This document shows positions 41,558 through 49,785 of a stretch of DNA of 64,000 nt, piece after piece. The DNA comes from CAXSBR01 sp964236495 (GTDB lineage: Bacteria; Actinomycetota; Actinomycetes; Mycobacteriales; Jatrophihabitantaceae): assembly GCA_964236495.1 (NCBI GenBank), contig CAXSBR010000001.1, forward strand, positions 248,001 through 312,000, in the 5' to 3' direction. Below the pieces are notes generated by a model. It searched no databases, was not told where the DNA came from, and was given only the letters and a program-made list of their open reading frames with translations. The stretch's first letter is position 1; every line of letters begins with the position of its first letter. The position numbers and the translations under genes were made by a program.

Positions 41558-42226
41558 TCAGGCGGTAGCGACCGTGATCTTCGCGATGCCGACGACGAGC
41601 TTGTCGGTGACTGCCTTGGTGGCGAATGTGCTGTTGAGCAGCGCGGCGGCGGCCGGGGAGACCTTGACGGTCGTGCCTTCGAGGATGGCGTCGGTGCCGC
41701 TCTTGGCCAGCGGCTTGAGCGTCGTGCCGTCCAGGTTGAACAGGTACGCGTGCTTGACGACGGACTTGCCGTTCAGCGCGACGTCGCCGTAGAGCTTCGA
41801 GGCACCGGGGTCGATGTCGAAGTTGGTCAGCGTGACCTTCTTGGCGCCGGCAGTCAGGGACAGTCCCGATCCGTTGTGCTTGATGTCGCCGGTGACGAAG
41901 GGCTGAACCGGGCCGGTCGGGTTGAAGTACTTGACGTTGCCGCCGGTGATCGGGAAGGTCACGACGCCAGTCTTGCCGTCGAGCTTGGCGGTGCCGGTAA
42001 CGCCTGGGGTCAGCTTGAGCGAGGTCAGCGCAGTGGTGAAGCCCTTGTCCAGGGTCACCTGCGTCATCTTGCCCTTGCTGAGGTCGGTAATCGCAGCCAC
42101 TGGTGCGCTCGGGTCAGCGGCGCTCGAGCTGGAGCCGGAGCTGCTGCTTTTGCTGCTGCCACAGGCGGTAAGACCTAGAGCTGCAACGGCGGCAAGGCCG
42201 AATGCGGCTTTCTTGTATACGTCCAT
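41558..42226 (-). CDS. Secreted lipoprotein of unknown function
   Basis: The 222-residue protein has a lipoprotein signal with lipobox LTAC (C22), a Ser-rich linker, then an all-beta domain rich in T, G and V (GVVTFPITGGNVKYF, GDIKHNGSGLSLTAGAKKV, GDVALNGKSV). The repeated beta-strand pattern resembles heme- or lipid-binding surface domains, but no family can be named with confidence. AGAGGAG is 9 nt upstream of the ATG. It is upstream of the decayed antiporter on the same strand. Confidence 0.78.
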   Translation of the reverse strand: MDVYKKAAFGLAAVAALGLTACGSSKSSSSGSSSSAADPSAPVAAITDLSKGKMTQVTLDKGFTTALTSLKLTPGVTGTAKLDGKTGVVTFPITGGNVKYFNPTGPVQPFVTGDIKHNGSGLSLTAGAKKVTLTNFDIDPGASKLYGDVALNGKSVVKHAYLFNLDGTTLKPLAKSGTDAILEGTTVKVSPAAAALLNSTFATKAVTDKLVVGIAKITVATA

Positions 42227-42431
42227 CGGTGTTTCTCCTCTTTGACTTTGTTGAATGAAGTCTCAATAGGCGTTCGGTGCGTGGACCTCACCGGTTCACT
42301 GTCAAGACGCTGACGACGAATTAGTTGCTGATTCGTTATCTGGCGCGTGACCAATTGCTGGCTGGCCTTGGTAATTCCTTCAGTGCGTACGAGTGAAAGC
42401 ATCGCCGTGGCGGGCGTGGTTTGCTGACGAC

Positions 42432-42938
42432 ATGCGCGTCGCGGTTCTATCCGACACCCACGCTCCGCGCCGGTGGCAGCGGTGCCCGCCGGCGGTAGCG
42501 GCGGAGTTGCGCAACGTCGAGCTGATCCTGCACGCCGGGGATGTATGTACCGCCGACGTGCTCGTGGAGCTTTCGGCGTATGCGCCGGTGCGCGCGGTGC
42601 AGGGCAACAACGACGGCGCTGATGTGCTGGCGTGGGGTGCGCGGGAAACGCTGGAGCTGGACGTGGCGGGGCTGGCGGTGGCGATGATCCATGACAGCGG
42701 CCAAGCCGCCGGGCGACTGGAGCGGATGCGGCGACGCTTTTCCGCTGCCGAGCTGGTGGTGTTCGGCCACTCGCACATTGCGATGGACATCACCGGCTCG
42801 GTGGGGACCGGCGCGGGTCTCCGAATCTTCAACCCCGGCTCGCCCACCGACCGCCGACGGCAACCGCACGGCACGATGGGTCTGCTCGAGATCACCGACG
42901 GAGAGCTCGTCGACGCCCGCATAGTCGAAGTCACCTGA
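42432..42938 (+). CDS. Calcineurin-like metallophosphoesterase (YfcE/MJ0936 family)
   Basis: The 168-residue protein carries all dimetal motifs: DTH (near 8), HAGDV, GNNDG, a histidine in MIHDSG, and GHSH. YfcE-type enzymes hydrolyse phosphodiesters; the physiological substrate is generally unknown. The ATG at 42432, directly before RVAVLSDTH, is preferred; an extension to 42393 is possible but unlike the family. It converges with imuB, with 25 bp between stops. Confidence 0.85.
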   Translation: MRVAVLSDTHAPRRWQRCPPAVAAELRNVELILHAGDVCTADVLVELSAYAPVRAVQGNNDGADVLAWGARETLELDVAGLAVAMIHDSGQAAGRLERMRRRFSAAELVVFGHSHIAMDITGSVGTGAGLRIFNPGSPTDRRRQPHGTMGLLEITDGELVDARIVEVT

Positions 42939-42963
42939 TCTGCTTGCCCCACCGCGGTGGATG

Positions 42964-44925
42964 TCAGTCATAAATTGCCTCCAGCGTCCAGATGTCTGTA
43001 GCGGACGCTGATTCGGTACCCGCGCCTGGAGGTGACCAGGTGGTTGCCGGACCTCCATCCGACCCGAACGCGCAGACGACGAGATAAGCCCGGCCGTGGA
43101 TGTCGACCAGCTGGAACCGGGCTCGGCGCTGGGAGAGGGCCGGCACGGTTGATGCTGGTGTTGATGTGCTCGATCCGGGCGCGCTCCACCAGGTGTCGTC
43201 GACGGGCCACGGACCGGCCCAAGCGGTGATCGCGACCGCACCATGCTGGCTCCAGCGCTGATCATGGCGGGATTGCTCGCGGCTGGGTCGATCGCGGCTG
43301 GGCGTGACGCCGCTGCCCTGACCCAGGTCCAGCTGCGCCGGTGCCACCGGAACCGCGCCGCGAGCGGTCACCGTCACCGGTTGCCCGCGGTCGTCGAGCA
43401 CGCGGATCCTGCGCGGAGGATTGATGAGCACCGAGGGCGTCGGAGCAGGTAGATGCCCTGGCCATGGCTGCGAGGGCGCATGGTGGGCAGCAGGCTCGTC
43501 GCCCCACGGCACCAGCGTGGTGCGCTGCCCCGGATCATGCCCACCGTCGACCACAGCGGTAAGCACCGAGCCGTGTCCCAGCAGGGTCTGCACCCGCGCC
43601 AGCGCCCTATGTGCACGCTCGTCGTTGTCGCCGGTGGCCGACCACAGTGACTGCTGGTGAACGCCGGTGGGTACGCACTGTGCTGCCACCAGCCGGACCA
43701 GGCTGACCCCGCCGGTGGGTCGTTCGCCGCGCTGGTCGGCACTGCGCTGATCGGCATTGCGCTGGTCGGCATTGCGCTGGTCGGCACTGTGCCCGTTCAG
43801 CCAGCCTTCGAGCTGCCAGCGGACGCGGTCGAGCACGTCCACAGCACTGAGCACACCGGCCTGGCGCCAGCGCCGCACCGTTTGTTCGCCGTTCTCGGTC
43901 TGGGCGATCAGCTCCAGGCACGTGCAGGCCAGGCCGTGATCGAGTAACCCGTTGATGAAGCGCTCGGCCGACGTGCGCACGGAGAATGCGATCGAGTCGA
44001 TCCGGTCCAGCGGGGGCTCGAAGGCGATGTCGACGGTGTGCTCGGCCGCCGGTGGCCGGGCGGCGATCGGGCGTACGTCGCGTCCGCCGCACTGGCGGTG
44101 GATCCAGGCGCCGGTGGGGCCGAATCGAGCCAGTACGTCGCGTGCGGGCAGGGCGGCAAACGCGCCCAGGGTACAAATACCCAGCCGGCGCAGCAGATCC
44201 ACCAGCTCGGGTGCGTCGACGATCTCGACCGGCAGCTCGGCCAGGAATTGCGCCGATTGTCCAGGCGGGATCACCTGTCCACGCCGGGCCGCCTGCTCGG
44301 CGGCGAACGCGCCGTCGCCCACGCCGATGAGAACATCGGCGCTGAGTTCGCTCAACGTGCGCGACAGGGCATGCAGCACGGCATCCTCGCTGCCGAAGTA
44401 CCGGCTCGGGCCGCGCGCGCCAATGGCCACCAGCCCGGGCCGGGTGATCTCCACGCCCGGTGCGATCGACTCGATGGCAGCCACGATCGGCTCGAAGATG
44501 CGGGCTTCCATGGCCTCGTCCCGGGGTAGGACGAGCAGCTCAGGGCACCGGCTCTGCGCCTCGCGCCGGCGCATGCCCCGCCGTACACCGGCCGTGCGGG
44601 CAGGATGTGAGCAGGCGACGACGTGGTTGGCGGTGACCACCGCGACGGGGTGGTCGGTGGTGCTGGCGGGCAGAGTGTGCGCAGGCAAAGTGCTCGCAGG
44701 CAAAGTGCTCGCAGGCAGGGTGCCACCCGACATGATGTTGGCTGGCAGAGTTCCGGCGCGCACTCCCGCCAGGGCAGCCGCCACCGGCCAGTCGGGACAC
44801 CAGATGGCGATCATCCGAGGCGGGGTGAAGCTAACGTCGACCGCCGGCTCGATTGGTGAAGAAACGGCGCCGGCACCGGAAGTCGCGGTGGTGGCGGCAC
44901 CGGTGACGTCGTCGAGCAGGGTCAT
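42964..44925 (-). CDS. imuB: Mutasome Y-family-like protein ImuB
   Basis: The 653-residue ImuB is a catalytically dead Y-family polymerase homologue that bridges DnaE2, ImuA' and the beta clamp. It has the IAIWCPDWPVAAAL start (40-52), the HPARTAGVRRGMRRREAQSRCP segment and the typical HhH/little-finger order. Two in-frame 15-bp repeats insert low-complexity pentapeptides, TLPAS at 69-89 and QRNAD at 379-398, lengthening the protein beyond most homologues. The ATG at 44925 is 4 nt after the imuA' stop. It forms a two-gene SOS operon. Confidence 0.9.
   Translation of the reverse strand: MTLLDDVTGAATTATSGAGAVSSPIEPAVDVSFTPPRMIAIWCPDWPVAAALAGVRAGTLPANIMSGGTLPASTLPASTLPAHTLPASTTDHPVAVVTANHVVACSHPARTAGVRRGMRRREAQSRCPELLVLPRDEAMEARIFEPIVAAIESIAPGVEITRPGLVAIGARGPSRYFGSEDAVLHALSRTLSELSADVLIGVGDGAFAAEQAARRGQVIPPGQSAQFLAELPVEIVDAPELVDLLRRLGICTLGAFAALPARDVLARFGPTGAWIHRQCGGRDVRPIAARPPAAEHTVDIAFEPPLDRIDSIAFSVRTSAERFINGLLDHGLACTCLELIAQTENGEQTVRRWRQAGVLSAVDVLDRVRWQLEGWLNGHSADQRNADQRNADQRSADQRGERPTGGVSLVRLVAAQCVPTGVHQQSLWSATGDNDERAHRALARVQTLLGHGSVLTAVVDGGHDPGQRTTLVPWGDEPAAHHAPSQPWPGHLPAPTPSVLINPPRRIRVLDDRGQPVTVTARGAVPVAPAQLDLGQGSGVTPSRDRPSREQSRHDQRWSQHGAVAITAWAGPWPVDDTWWSAPGSSTSTPASTVPALSQRRARFQLVDIHGRAYLVVCAFGSDGGPATTWSPPGAGTESASATDIWTLEAIYD
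43731..43790. repeat. Four 15-bp tandem units in imuB (QRNAD)
   Basis: Units begin at 43731, 43746, 43761 and 43776 with GCTG(G/A)TCGGCA(C/T)TG as the common core. They encode four QR(N/S)AD pentapeptides on the minus strand, in a region between the finger and little-finger-like domains. Confidence 0.85.
44663..44722. repeat. Four 15-bp tandem units in imuB (TLPAS)
   Basis: Units begin at 44663, 44678, 44693 and 44708, the inner two being nearly identical (core CGCAGGCAAAGTG). They encode TLPAS/TLPAH repeats near the N-terminus of ImuB and keep the frame. Confidence 0.85.
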
Positions 44926-44929
44926 CGGT

Positions 44930-45763
44930 TCAGCCCGCCAATGGATCGGTGCGTCGGCGCGCAGGCAGCGCAACGGTCGGTGCCGGGCCGAGGTCGGCGA
45001 TGCCGCCACTGGGGGAGGGCAACCAGCACGTCGTGGTCAGCGGCCGGGCCGCGCTGCCGCGGCCGCTGGCCCTCACGGTCACCTCTCGGGCGTGCAGCCG
45101 GCCATGTCCGGCGCCCAAGCCGGTCCACCGGGCTACCTCGAGGTCGAGGTTCACGTCGGCGCGCGGCCAGCGCTGCTCGGCGCCGGAACGACCCAGATAA
45201 GGCATCAGGATCGAACCGCGGGTGCGCGCCCGCGCGCTCAGCCGGCGGATGTCGCCGTCATTGACCGATGCCGGCGGTCGTACGGCCACCACGTCCATCG
45301 CATCCAGCAGCGCTGCAACGGCGGTCAGCCAACCTGAGCCGGGAGTGGGCACCAGCGCCAGCCGGGCCAACTCGATGCCGTTCTCGGCAGCTGCCTCGGC
45401 GCTGACCGGCGGCATCCCCACCAGCGCGCACCACGCCCCTGCCTCGGACGGCGCGCCGAGCAGGGCCAGCAGTAGCGACATCGACCGAGTGACCGCCACG
45501 GTGCTGCCACGACGCAGGCCGTCGGGTAGCACTGAGCGCAGCGGTCGGGCCACCGGTAGTGCCGGCACCGAGCGCCGGGCCAGCATGTCGATCGGACGGA
45601 CCAGATCGGCCGGGCCGACCGATCCTGCATCCAGGACCGACGGTCTCGTGGAAACTCGAGCAGGCTCAGCTCGGGACCAATCGGCGTCGGGCTGGGCCCA
45701 GTCGCTAGCGGCCCACTGCGCATCGGCGGGTAGCTCGTCATCCAGAGCCAGCGCCGTCGTCAT
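44930..45763 (-). CDS. imuA': Mutasome accessory protein ImuA'
   Basis: The 277-residue RecA-like protein is the ImuA' partner of the actinobacterial mutasome, which recruits DnaE2 and ImuB to damaged DNA. The RSVLPDGLRRGSTVAVTRSMSLLLALLGAPSEAGAWCALVGMP region matches the RecA-fold core of ImuA'. The ATG at 45763 is used because upstream in-frame codons would be within the SOS box. It lies 10 nt downstream of a perfect LexA box and directly upstream of imuB. Confidence 0.88.
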   Translation of the reverse strand: MTTALALDDELPADAQWAASDWAQPDADWSRAEPARVSTRPSVLDAGSVGPADLVRPIDMLARRSVPALPVARPLRSVLPDGLRRGSTVAVTRSMSLLLALLGAPSEAGAWCALVGMPPVSAEAAAENGIELARLALVPTPGSGWLTAVAALLDAMDVVAVRPPASVNDGDIRRLSARARTRGSILMPYLGRSGAEQRWPRADVNLDLEVARWTGLGAGHGRLHAREVTVRASGRGSAARPLTTTCWLPSPSGGIADLGPAPTVALPARRRTDPLAG

Positions 45764-45773
45764 ACTGCAATGA

Positions 45774-45789
45774 TCGAACGTGTGTTCGA
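45774..45789 (-). promoter_or_regulatory. Perfect LexA (SOS) box upstream of imuA'
   Basis: TCGAAC-GTGT-GTTCGA is an exact match to the actinobacterial SOS consensus, 10 nt before the imuA' start. Confidence 0.9.
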
Positions 45790-45819
45790 AGAATGTCAAC
45801 CCGGCCCGGCGTGTCGCAT

Positions 45820-45835
45820 CCGAACACGTGTTCCC
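45820..45835 (-). promoter_or_regulatory. Second, degenerate LexA-like box
   Basis: CCGAAC-ACGT-GTTCCC keeps the inner CGAAC/GTTC of the SOS box and lies 30 bp from the end of the perfect copy. Tandem boxes could tighten repression or co-regulate. Confidence 0.45.
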
Positions 45836-45887
45836 AGAAGGACTAGACTACGCCCACTCGAGTCTTCCTCGGTGTTACTGGCTGGAC

Positions 45888-46358
45888 CTACTCGTCGGCT
45901 GCCACCCCGGCCACGATGTGGACCTTGTCCGGGTGCAGGAAGACGAAGCGTTTGTAGGCGTCGAAACGGATGACGGTGCCGATGCCGATGGAGGCAAAGT
46001 TGACGATGTTCATCACCCAGTGGTCATGGCGGTAGTGCAACGGATAGGCGAACAGCCCCAGCGCCGCGATGGAGACGAGCAACGTCACGCCGTTGATCAG
46101 GAAGAAGAAGCCGGCTTCGCGACGCAGACTCGAGCGAGCCCGGTGGGAGAACGACCAGTAGCGATTGCCGAAGTAGGCGCACGTCGTGGACAACGTTGCC
46201 GACACGATCTTTGCCTTGATCGGCCCATGTCTCTGCAGCAGGTCGAATACGCCCGTGTCGATCACCAGGCTTATCAGACCGACGACGCCGAAGGCGCCGA
46301 GTTCCTTGGCCAACAGGCGCCAGGAGCTGCGCAGATGCGCAATGAGCTGGGAAGGCAC
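45888..46358 (-). CDS. GtrA-family membrane protein
   Basis: The 156-residue protein has four hydrophobic segments of the GtrA fold (LGAFGVVGLISLVIDTGVFDLL, ATLSTTCAYFGNRYWSF, FFFLINGVTLLVSIAALGLF and FASIGIGTVIRFDAYKRFVF) with the conserved NRYWSF and R(F)xxxKxxVF motifs. GtrA proteins are thought to move lipid-linked sugars for cell-envelope glycosylation. The GTG at 46358 places the first membrane segment normally; an in-frame extension to 46472 seems spurious. Confidence 0.82.
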   Translation of the reverse strand: MPSQLIAHLRSSWRLLAKELGAFGVVGLISLVIDTGVFDLLQRHGPIKAKIVSATLSTTCAYFGNRYWSFSHRARSSLRREAGFFFLINGVTLLVSIAALGLFAYPLHYRHDHWVMNIVNFASIGIGTVIRFDAYKRFVFLHPDKVHIVAGVAADE

Positions 46359-46490
46359 CGCGCCACCGTACCGGCCTGATCTAAGCGCAAGCTGTCGCGC
46401 ACACACCGAGGATGGGAATGCTGCGATCCGACGATGGACGGGTGCAGTACCGCACTGCGCTCGACCGTTCACGCCGATCGGCTGCGTCGG

Positions 46491-47042
46491 TCAATCGCGT
46501 CGATCCGCAGGACCAGCGTTGTCCAGCAGGACATGCAGGTGCATGTCGTGCCACCCGTCGGCGTGGAGGGCTTGACTGCGTTTGGTGCTTTCCCAGGTGT
46601 AGCCGGCCTTGTCCGCGACGCGACACGATGCGAAATTGATCGTGGAGTGTTCCAGCTCAAGTCGGTGCAGGCCCAAGTCGTGAAGCGCCCAGGTGCTCAT
46701 CGCACGCAATGCACGAGGTGCCACGCTGCGGCCCCGCCCGGCCGGCGTCACCCAGTAACCGATCATTCCAAGTCCTTCGACCAAATCGATCGTGCGCACC
46801 GACATACGTCCGACGACCAAGTCGGCCTCGGTCACGGCCCAGTTGGCGGCGGTCTCCAACGTCCAGGCAGCGTTGCAGGCGATCACGTAGTCGGCAGCTT
46901 CTGCCCTCGTCATCGTCTGGGCATGCCACCGTTGGATAGCCGGGTCGCTGTACGCGGCGACGATCGCAGAAACATCGCCCGGTTCCCACGGCCTCAGCAG
47001 CAGCTCAGCCGAGCGCAGGACGGGTTGCGCTCGCAGAGCCAT
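46491..47042 (-). CDS. GNAT-family N-acetyltransferase
   Basis: The 183-residue protein is of the RimJ/RimL-like GNAT group: LRSAELLLRPWEPGD at the start, IGYWVTPAGRGRSVAPRALRAM containing the acetyl-CoA-binding RGR(x)VA loop, and HRLELEHSTINFASCRVADKAGYTWE. It transfers an acetyl group to an amine. The ATG at 47042 fits the family; a 13-residue longer form from 47081 is possible. It is convergent with nothing and stands alone. Confidence 0.85.
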   Translation of the reverse strand: MALRAQPVLRSAELLLRPWEPGDVSAIVAAYSDPAIQRWHAQTMTRAEAADYVIACNAAWTLETAANWAVTEADLVVGRMSVRTIDLVEGLGMIGYWVTPAGRGRSVAPRALRAMSTWALHDLGLHRLELEHSTINFASCRVADKAGYTWESTKRSQALHADGWHDMHLHVLLDNAGPADRRD

Positions 47043-47198
47043 GCTGCCCGCCGCCACTACGGGTGCGGTCGTTCTCGGCACCAGACGATCGTGCCAGAGG
47101 CGCGGCCTCGCTTAATCCGTTGCAACACCGGCTTACTAGTGGCGACACTTCTCGTAATCGAACGACCACCGTGCACAAGCGCACCGGGAAGGATCGGC

Positions 47199-47933
47199 AT
47201 GGAAGGCTTCGACCCGTTCGCAAGCTTCGGTCCCGACGTCGCCGGACGCTATGACGAGGATCTACGTGGCGACGAGCCGGAAACCGTGGACTTCCTATCC
47301 GGACTCGCCGGGGACGGGCCGGTCCTCGAGTTCGCGATCGGGACGGGACGAATCGCGCTGCCCTTGGCCGAGCGTGGCCTGCGAGTCGACGGTATCGAGC
47401 AGTCGGCGGCGATGGTGGAACGTCTGCGGGCAAAGCCGGGCGGACCCGACCTCGACATCGCCGTCGGTGATATGTCCACAGTGGCGCTGCCGAGCCGATA
47501 TTCGCTCGTCTACCTCGTCTTCAACACCATTCACAACCTGATCAGTCAGGACGGGCAGGTGCGGTGTTTCGAGAACGCGGCGAAGCACCTCACGGACGAC
47601 GGTGTGTTCGTCGTCGAAACCGGGGTGCCCTGGGACGGGCCCCGCAAAGGCAGCTACGTCGACGTGCCCCAGGTCGGCATGGACGAAGTGCGGATCAGTC
47701 CCCACCGGTACAACGCGATGACGCAGATCCTCGACATCAATCACCTGCGCCTGACGAGTAACGGAATTCAGATGTCGCCGATCTCCCTTCGGCTCGTGTA
47801 CCCGGGCGAGCTCGACCTCATGGCGCGTATCGCAGGGTTACAGCTACTGCACCGATGGAGCGGCTGGCGGCAGGAGCCGTTCACCGTCGACAGCCGCAGA
47901 CACGTCAGCGTCTACGGCCGACGCCGCGTCTAG
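47199..47933 (+). CDS. Class I SAM-dependent methyltransferase
   Basis: The 244-residue protein has the Rossmann-like methyltransferase motif I VLEFAIGTGRIALPLAERG, motif II VDGIEQSAAMVERL, motif III DIAVGDMSTVALP and a post-I segment YSLVYLVFNTIHNL. The rest is a beta-sheet substrate lid. The substrate cannot be deduced. The ATG at 47199 with GGAAGGAT upstream fits best. Confidence 0.87.
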   Translation: MEGFDPFASFGPDVAGRYDEDLRGDEPETVDFLSGLAGDGPVLEFAIGTGRIALPLAERGLRVDGIEQSAAMVERLRAKPGGPDLDIAVGDMSTVALPSRYSLVYLVFNTIHNLISQDGQVRCFENAAKHLTDDGVFVVETGVPWDGPRKGSYVDVPQVGMDEVRISPHRYNAMTQILDINHLRLTSNGIQMSPISLRLVYPGELDLMARIAGLQLLHRWSGWRQEPFTVDSRRHVSVYGRRRV

Positions 47934-48002
47934 CCGCGCGCACCCCGGGCCGGTGTGGCTGCCACGGACCTAGCTCGATCGATGAGTATGACCCGCCACG
48001 GG

Positions 48003-48566
48003 TCAGGCTTGTTCGGCCTCCCACCGCGCCAGTGCTTCGATCAAGAGAGCGTACGTCGTCTCCACCGACCCGGACTCGGCGCGCACGACCACAGCCCGAG
48101 GGCGCAGTCGCACCACCTCGGTCAACCGGTCGTACATGGCCGCCAGGAAAACCGGCCCGCCCTGCGCTGCCACCGCCCGGCGATTGTGCTGACCCCACGC
48201 GCTGTTGTCCTGACGGGTGTAGAAGCGGGCGATCGCCGCGGCCTTCTCGTCGAGCAGGACGACCTCGCGGAAGTGCGCGCCCTGCTCCTGAGCAACGCGC
48301 TCGAACCGCTCGATCTCGGAAACCTTGGCCAGGTACTGCGGCAGGACAACGTTCCGGCCACCAGCGAGGTGGGCCGACGCCATCGCCAGCGCGACAGGGC
48401 GCAGCACATCGTGTCCGTGATTGGCCGGGTCCTGCCACCCGCTTATGAGCGTGTGCAGGCTGTCGATGTCGACGTTGAGGGTGCCGGGGTTTCGGTCGGC
48501 GTAGAGAGCGCTGAGCGTCGACTTCCCGATCCCGGGTGGGCCGTTGAGATGAATCAGCGAGGCCAC
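48003..48566 (-). CDS. P-loop kinase-like ATPase (AAA/zeta-like)
   Basis: The 187-residue protein opens with MASLIHLNGPPGIGKSTLSALYAD, a Walker A, and DIDSL at the switch position; later motifs (NVVLPQYLA, AVVVRAESGSVETTY) resemble nucleotide-kinase or zeta-toxin-like P-loop proteins. It probably phosphorylates a small molecule such as a nucleotide, sugar or antibiotic. No antitoxin-like gene is next to it. The stop codon lies in a short hairpin shared with the convergent methyltransferase gene. Confidence 0.8.
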   Translation of the reverse strand: MASLIHLNGPPGIGKSTLSALYADRNPGTLNVDIDSLHTLISGWQDPANHGHDVLRPVALAMASAHLAGGRNVVLPQYLAKVSEIERFERVAQEQGAHFREVVLLDEKAAAIARFYTRQDNSAWGQHNRRAVAAQGGPVFLAAMYDRLTEVVRLRPRAVVVRAESGSVETTYALLIEALARWEAEQA

Positions 48567-48916
48567 GAACAGAGGCTAGCCAGTCGTGGGCCTGTTGTGG
48601 GTCGTCCCGCTGGCGGTGTGGGCGCCGGTGCCGGGGTGATCGCTCCCCGGCCACCGTCGTTCGTGACCCTCTTCTGGTTCACATCCGGCCGAGCATGAGA
48701 CCTGTCGGCGTGAACTCGACGGCTTCTGGCTGAGGACCGGACACGTCGATCCCCGCTCGAGCCATGGCAGGACCGACGACTTGCGCACCGAAGCGGTCGA
48801 AGTCCTCGACTTCCAGACATCGACCATCTGGCAGCCCTGGTCCGTTGCCCGCTCCACGTGGAAGATCATCCCGGGTGGAGTCGAGGCGGAGAACTAGCCG
48901 TTGGTGGCGGCCTCGT
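48567..48916. other. Gene-poor stretch with a hairpin and a possible coding remnant
   Basis: This 350-bp stretch lacks a convincing intact gene. It holds a hairpin at 48630-48651. From about 48701 to a TAG at 48895-48897 one plus-strand frame stays open and reads like protein (ELDGFWLRTGHVD, then EVLDFQTSTIWQPWS), but it has no start codon context and no recognisable family. It may be the 3' end of a lost gene. Confidence 0.35.
48630..48651. terminator. Hairpin with 7-bp GC stem
   Basis: GCCGGGG and CCCCGGC pair around an 8-nt loop in the gene-poor stretch upstream of the kinase-like gene. It could end transcription of a former neighbour. Confidence 0.35.
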
Positions 48917-49531
48917 CTATGTACGGGCGGTCGTAGCGAGTTTGGCGCCCAGGGCGACGAACGACACCGCGAAGACGCGACGCAGCCGATCGACGATCCG
49001 TGGGCGCTCGATCAGGTGGGTGCGAACAGACGCAGCGAACACCCCGTAGGTTGCGAACACCAGGAACGTCATCAGCATGAACACCGCGCTCAGGCCGAGC
49101 AGCCTGGCCAGGGCGTGTGGGCTGCCGCTGGGCACGAACTGCGGCAGAAACGCGAAGAAGAAGATGGTGAGCTTCGGGTTCAGCAGATTGATCAGTACCG
49201 CGGATCTGATCACCTTCCCCACTGACGTCGGTGCGGGGTCTGCCTCGACGCTGAGCACGCTCCTGTCTCGCCATGTCGACCAGGCCATATACAGCAGATA
49301 GGCGACGCCGAGGAACTTCACGGTCTCGAAGGCCAATCCACTCGCGCGCAGCAGCGCCGCTGTGCCGGTGATCGCAGCAATCAGGTGCGGCACGATCCCC
49401 AAGGTGCAGCCGGCCGCGGCGATAAGGCTGGCGCGAACTCCCCGAGACATACCGGCCCCGATCGTGTACAGCGCACCGGTCCCGGGCGTCGCGACAATGA
49501 TCAGCGACGTGAGTAGAAACGTGACGCTCAA
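48917..49531 (-). CDS. LysE/RhtB-family exporter
   Basis: The 204-residue membrane protein has about six hydrophobic segments and the family hallmarks TPGTGALYTIGAGMSRGVRASL, LGVAYLLYMAWSTWRD and LINLLNPKLTIFFFAFLPQFV. LysE/RhtB proteins export amino acids or related small molecules. The TTG at 49531 is favoured by a GAGGAG 6 nt upstream; a longer form to 49564 lacks such a site. Confidence 0.88.
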   Translation of the reverse strand: MSVTFLLTSLIIVATPGTGALYTIGAGMSRGVRASLIAAAGCTLGIVPHLIAAITGTAALLRASGLAFETVKFLGVAYLLYMAWSTWRDRSVLSVEADPAPTSVGKVIRSAVLINLLNPKLTIFFFAFLPQFVPSGSPHALARLLGLSAVFMLMTFLVFATYGVFAASVRTHLIERPRIVDRLRRVFAVSFVALGAKLATTART

Positions 49532-49537
49532 CCGACG

Positions 49538-49543
49538 CTCCTC
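49538..49543 (-). promoter_or_regulatory. Ribosome-binding site fixing a TTG start
   Basis: GAGGAG (minus strand) lies 6 nt before the TTG at 49531 and decides the start of the LysE-family exporter. Confidence 0.65.
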
Positions 49544-49785
49544 ACGATATGGAGCTGCCCACACTAACGCCGTTGAATTGAGGGCAGTACTGGCCAGGGC
49601 GCGACGACCGCCTCGGTGCTACACCGTCTGCTCAGACAATGTCTCGGTTCGAGGTCGGCGAGCACATCCGAATTGTGTCTGACTCCCACATGCCGACGGG
49701 CGCAGGGGGTTGATGTTTGCCCTCTGCGGTAGCGAAGATGGGTCGACCCACCACAACGGCGACCCTCGAACGATCTGGAGAAGCT

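Noticed and set aside
43731..43790. The 15-bp repeats as a CRISPR-like array
   Set aside because: The units are contiguous with no spacers and are translated in frame within imuB.
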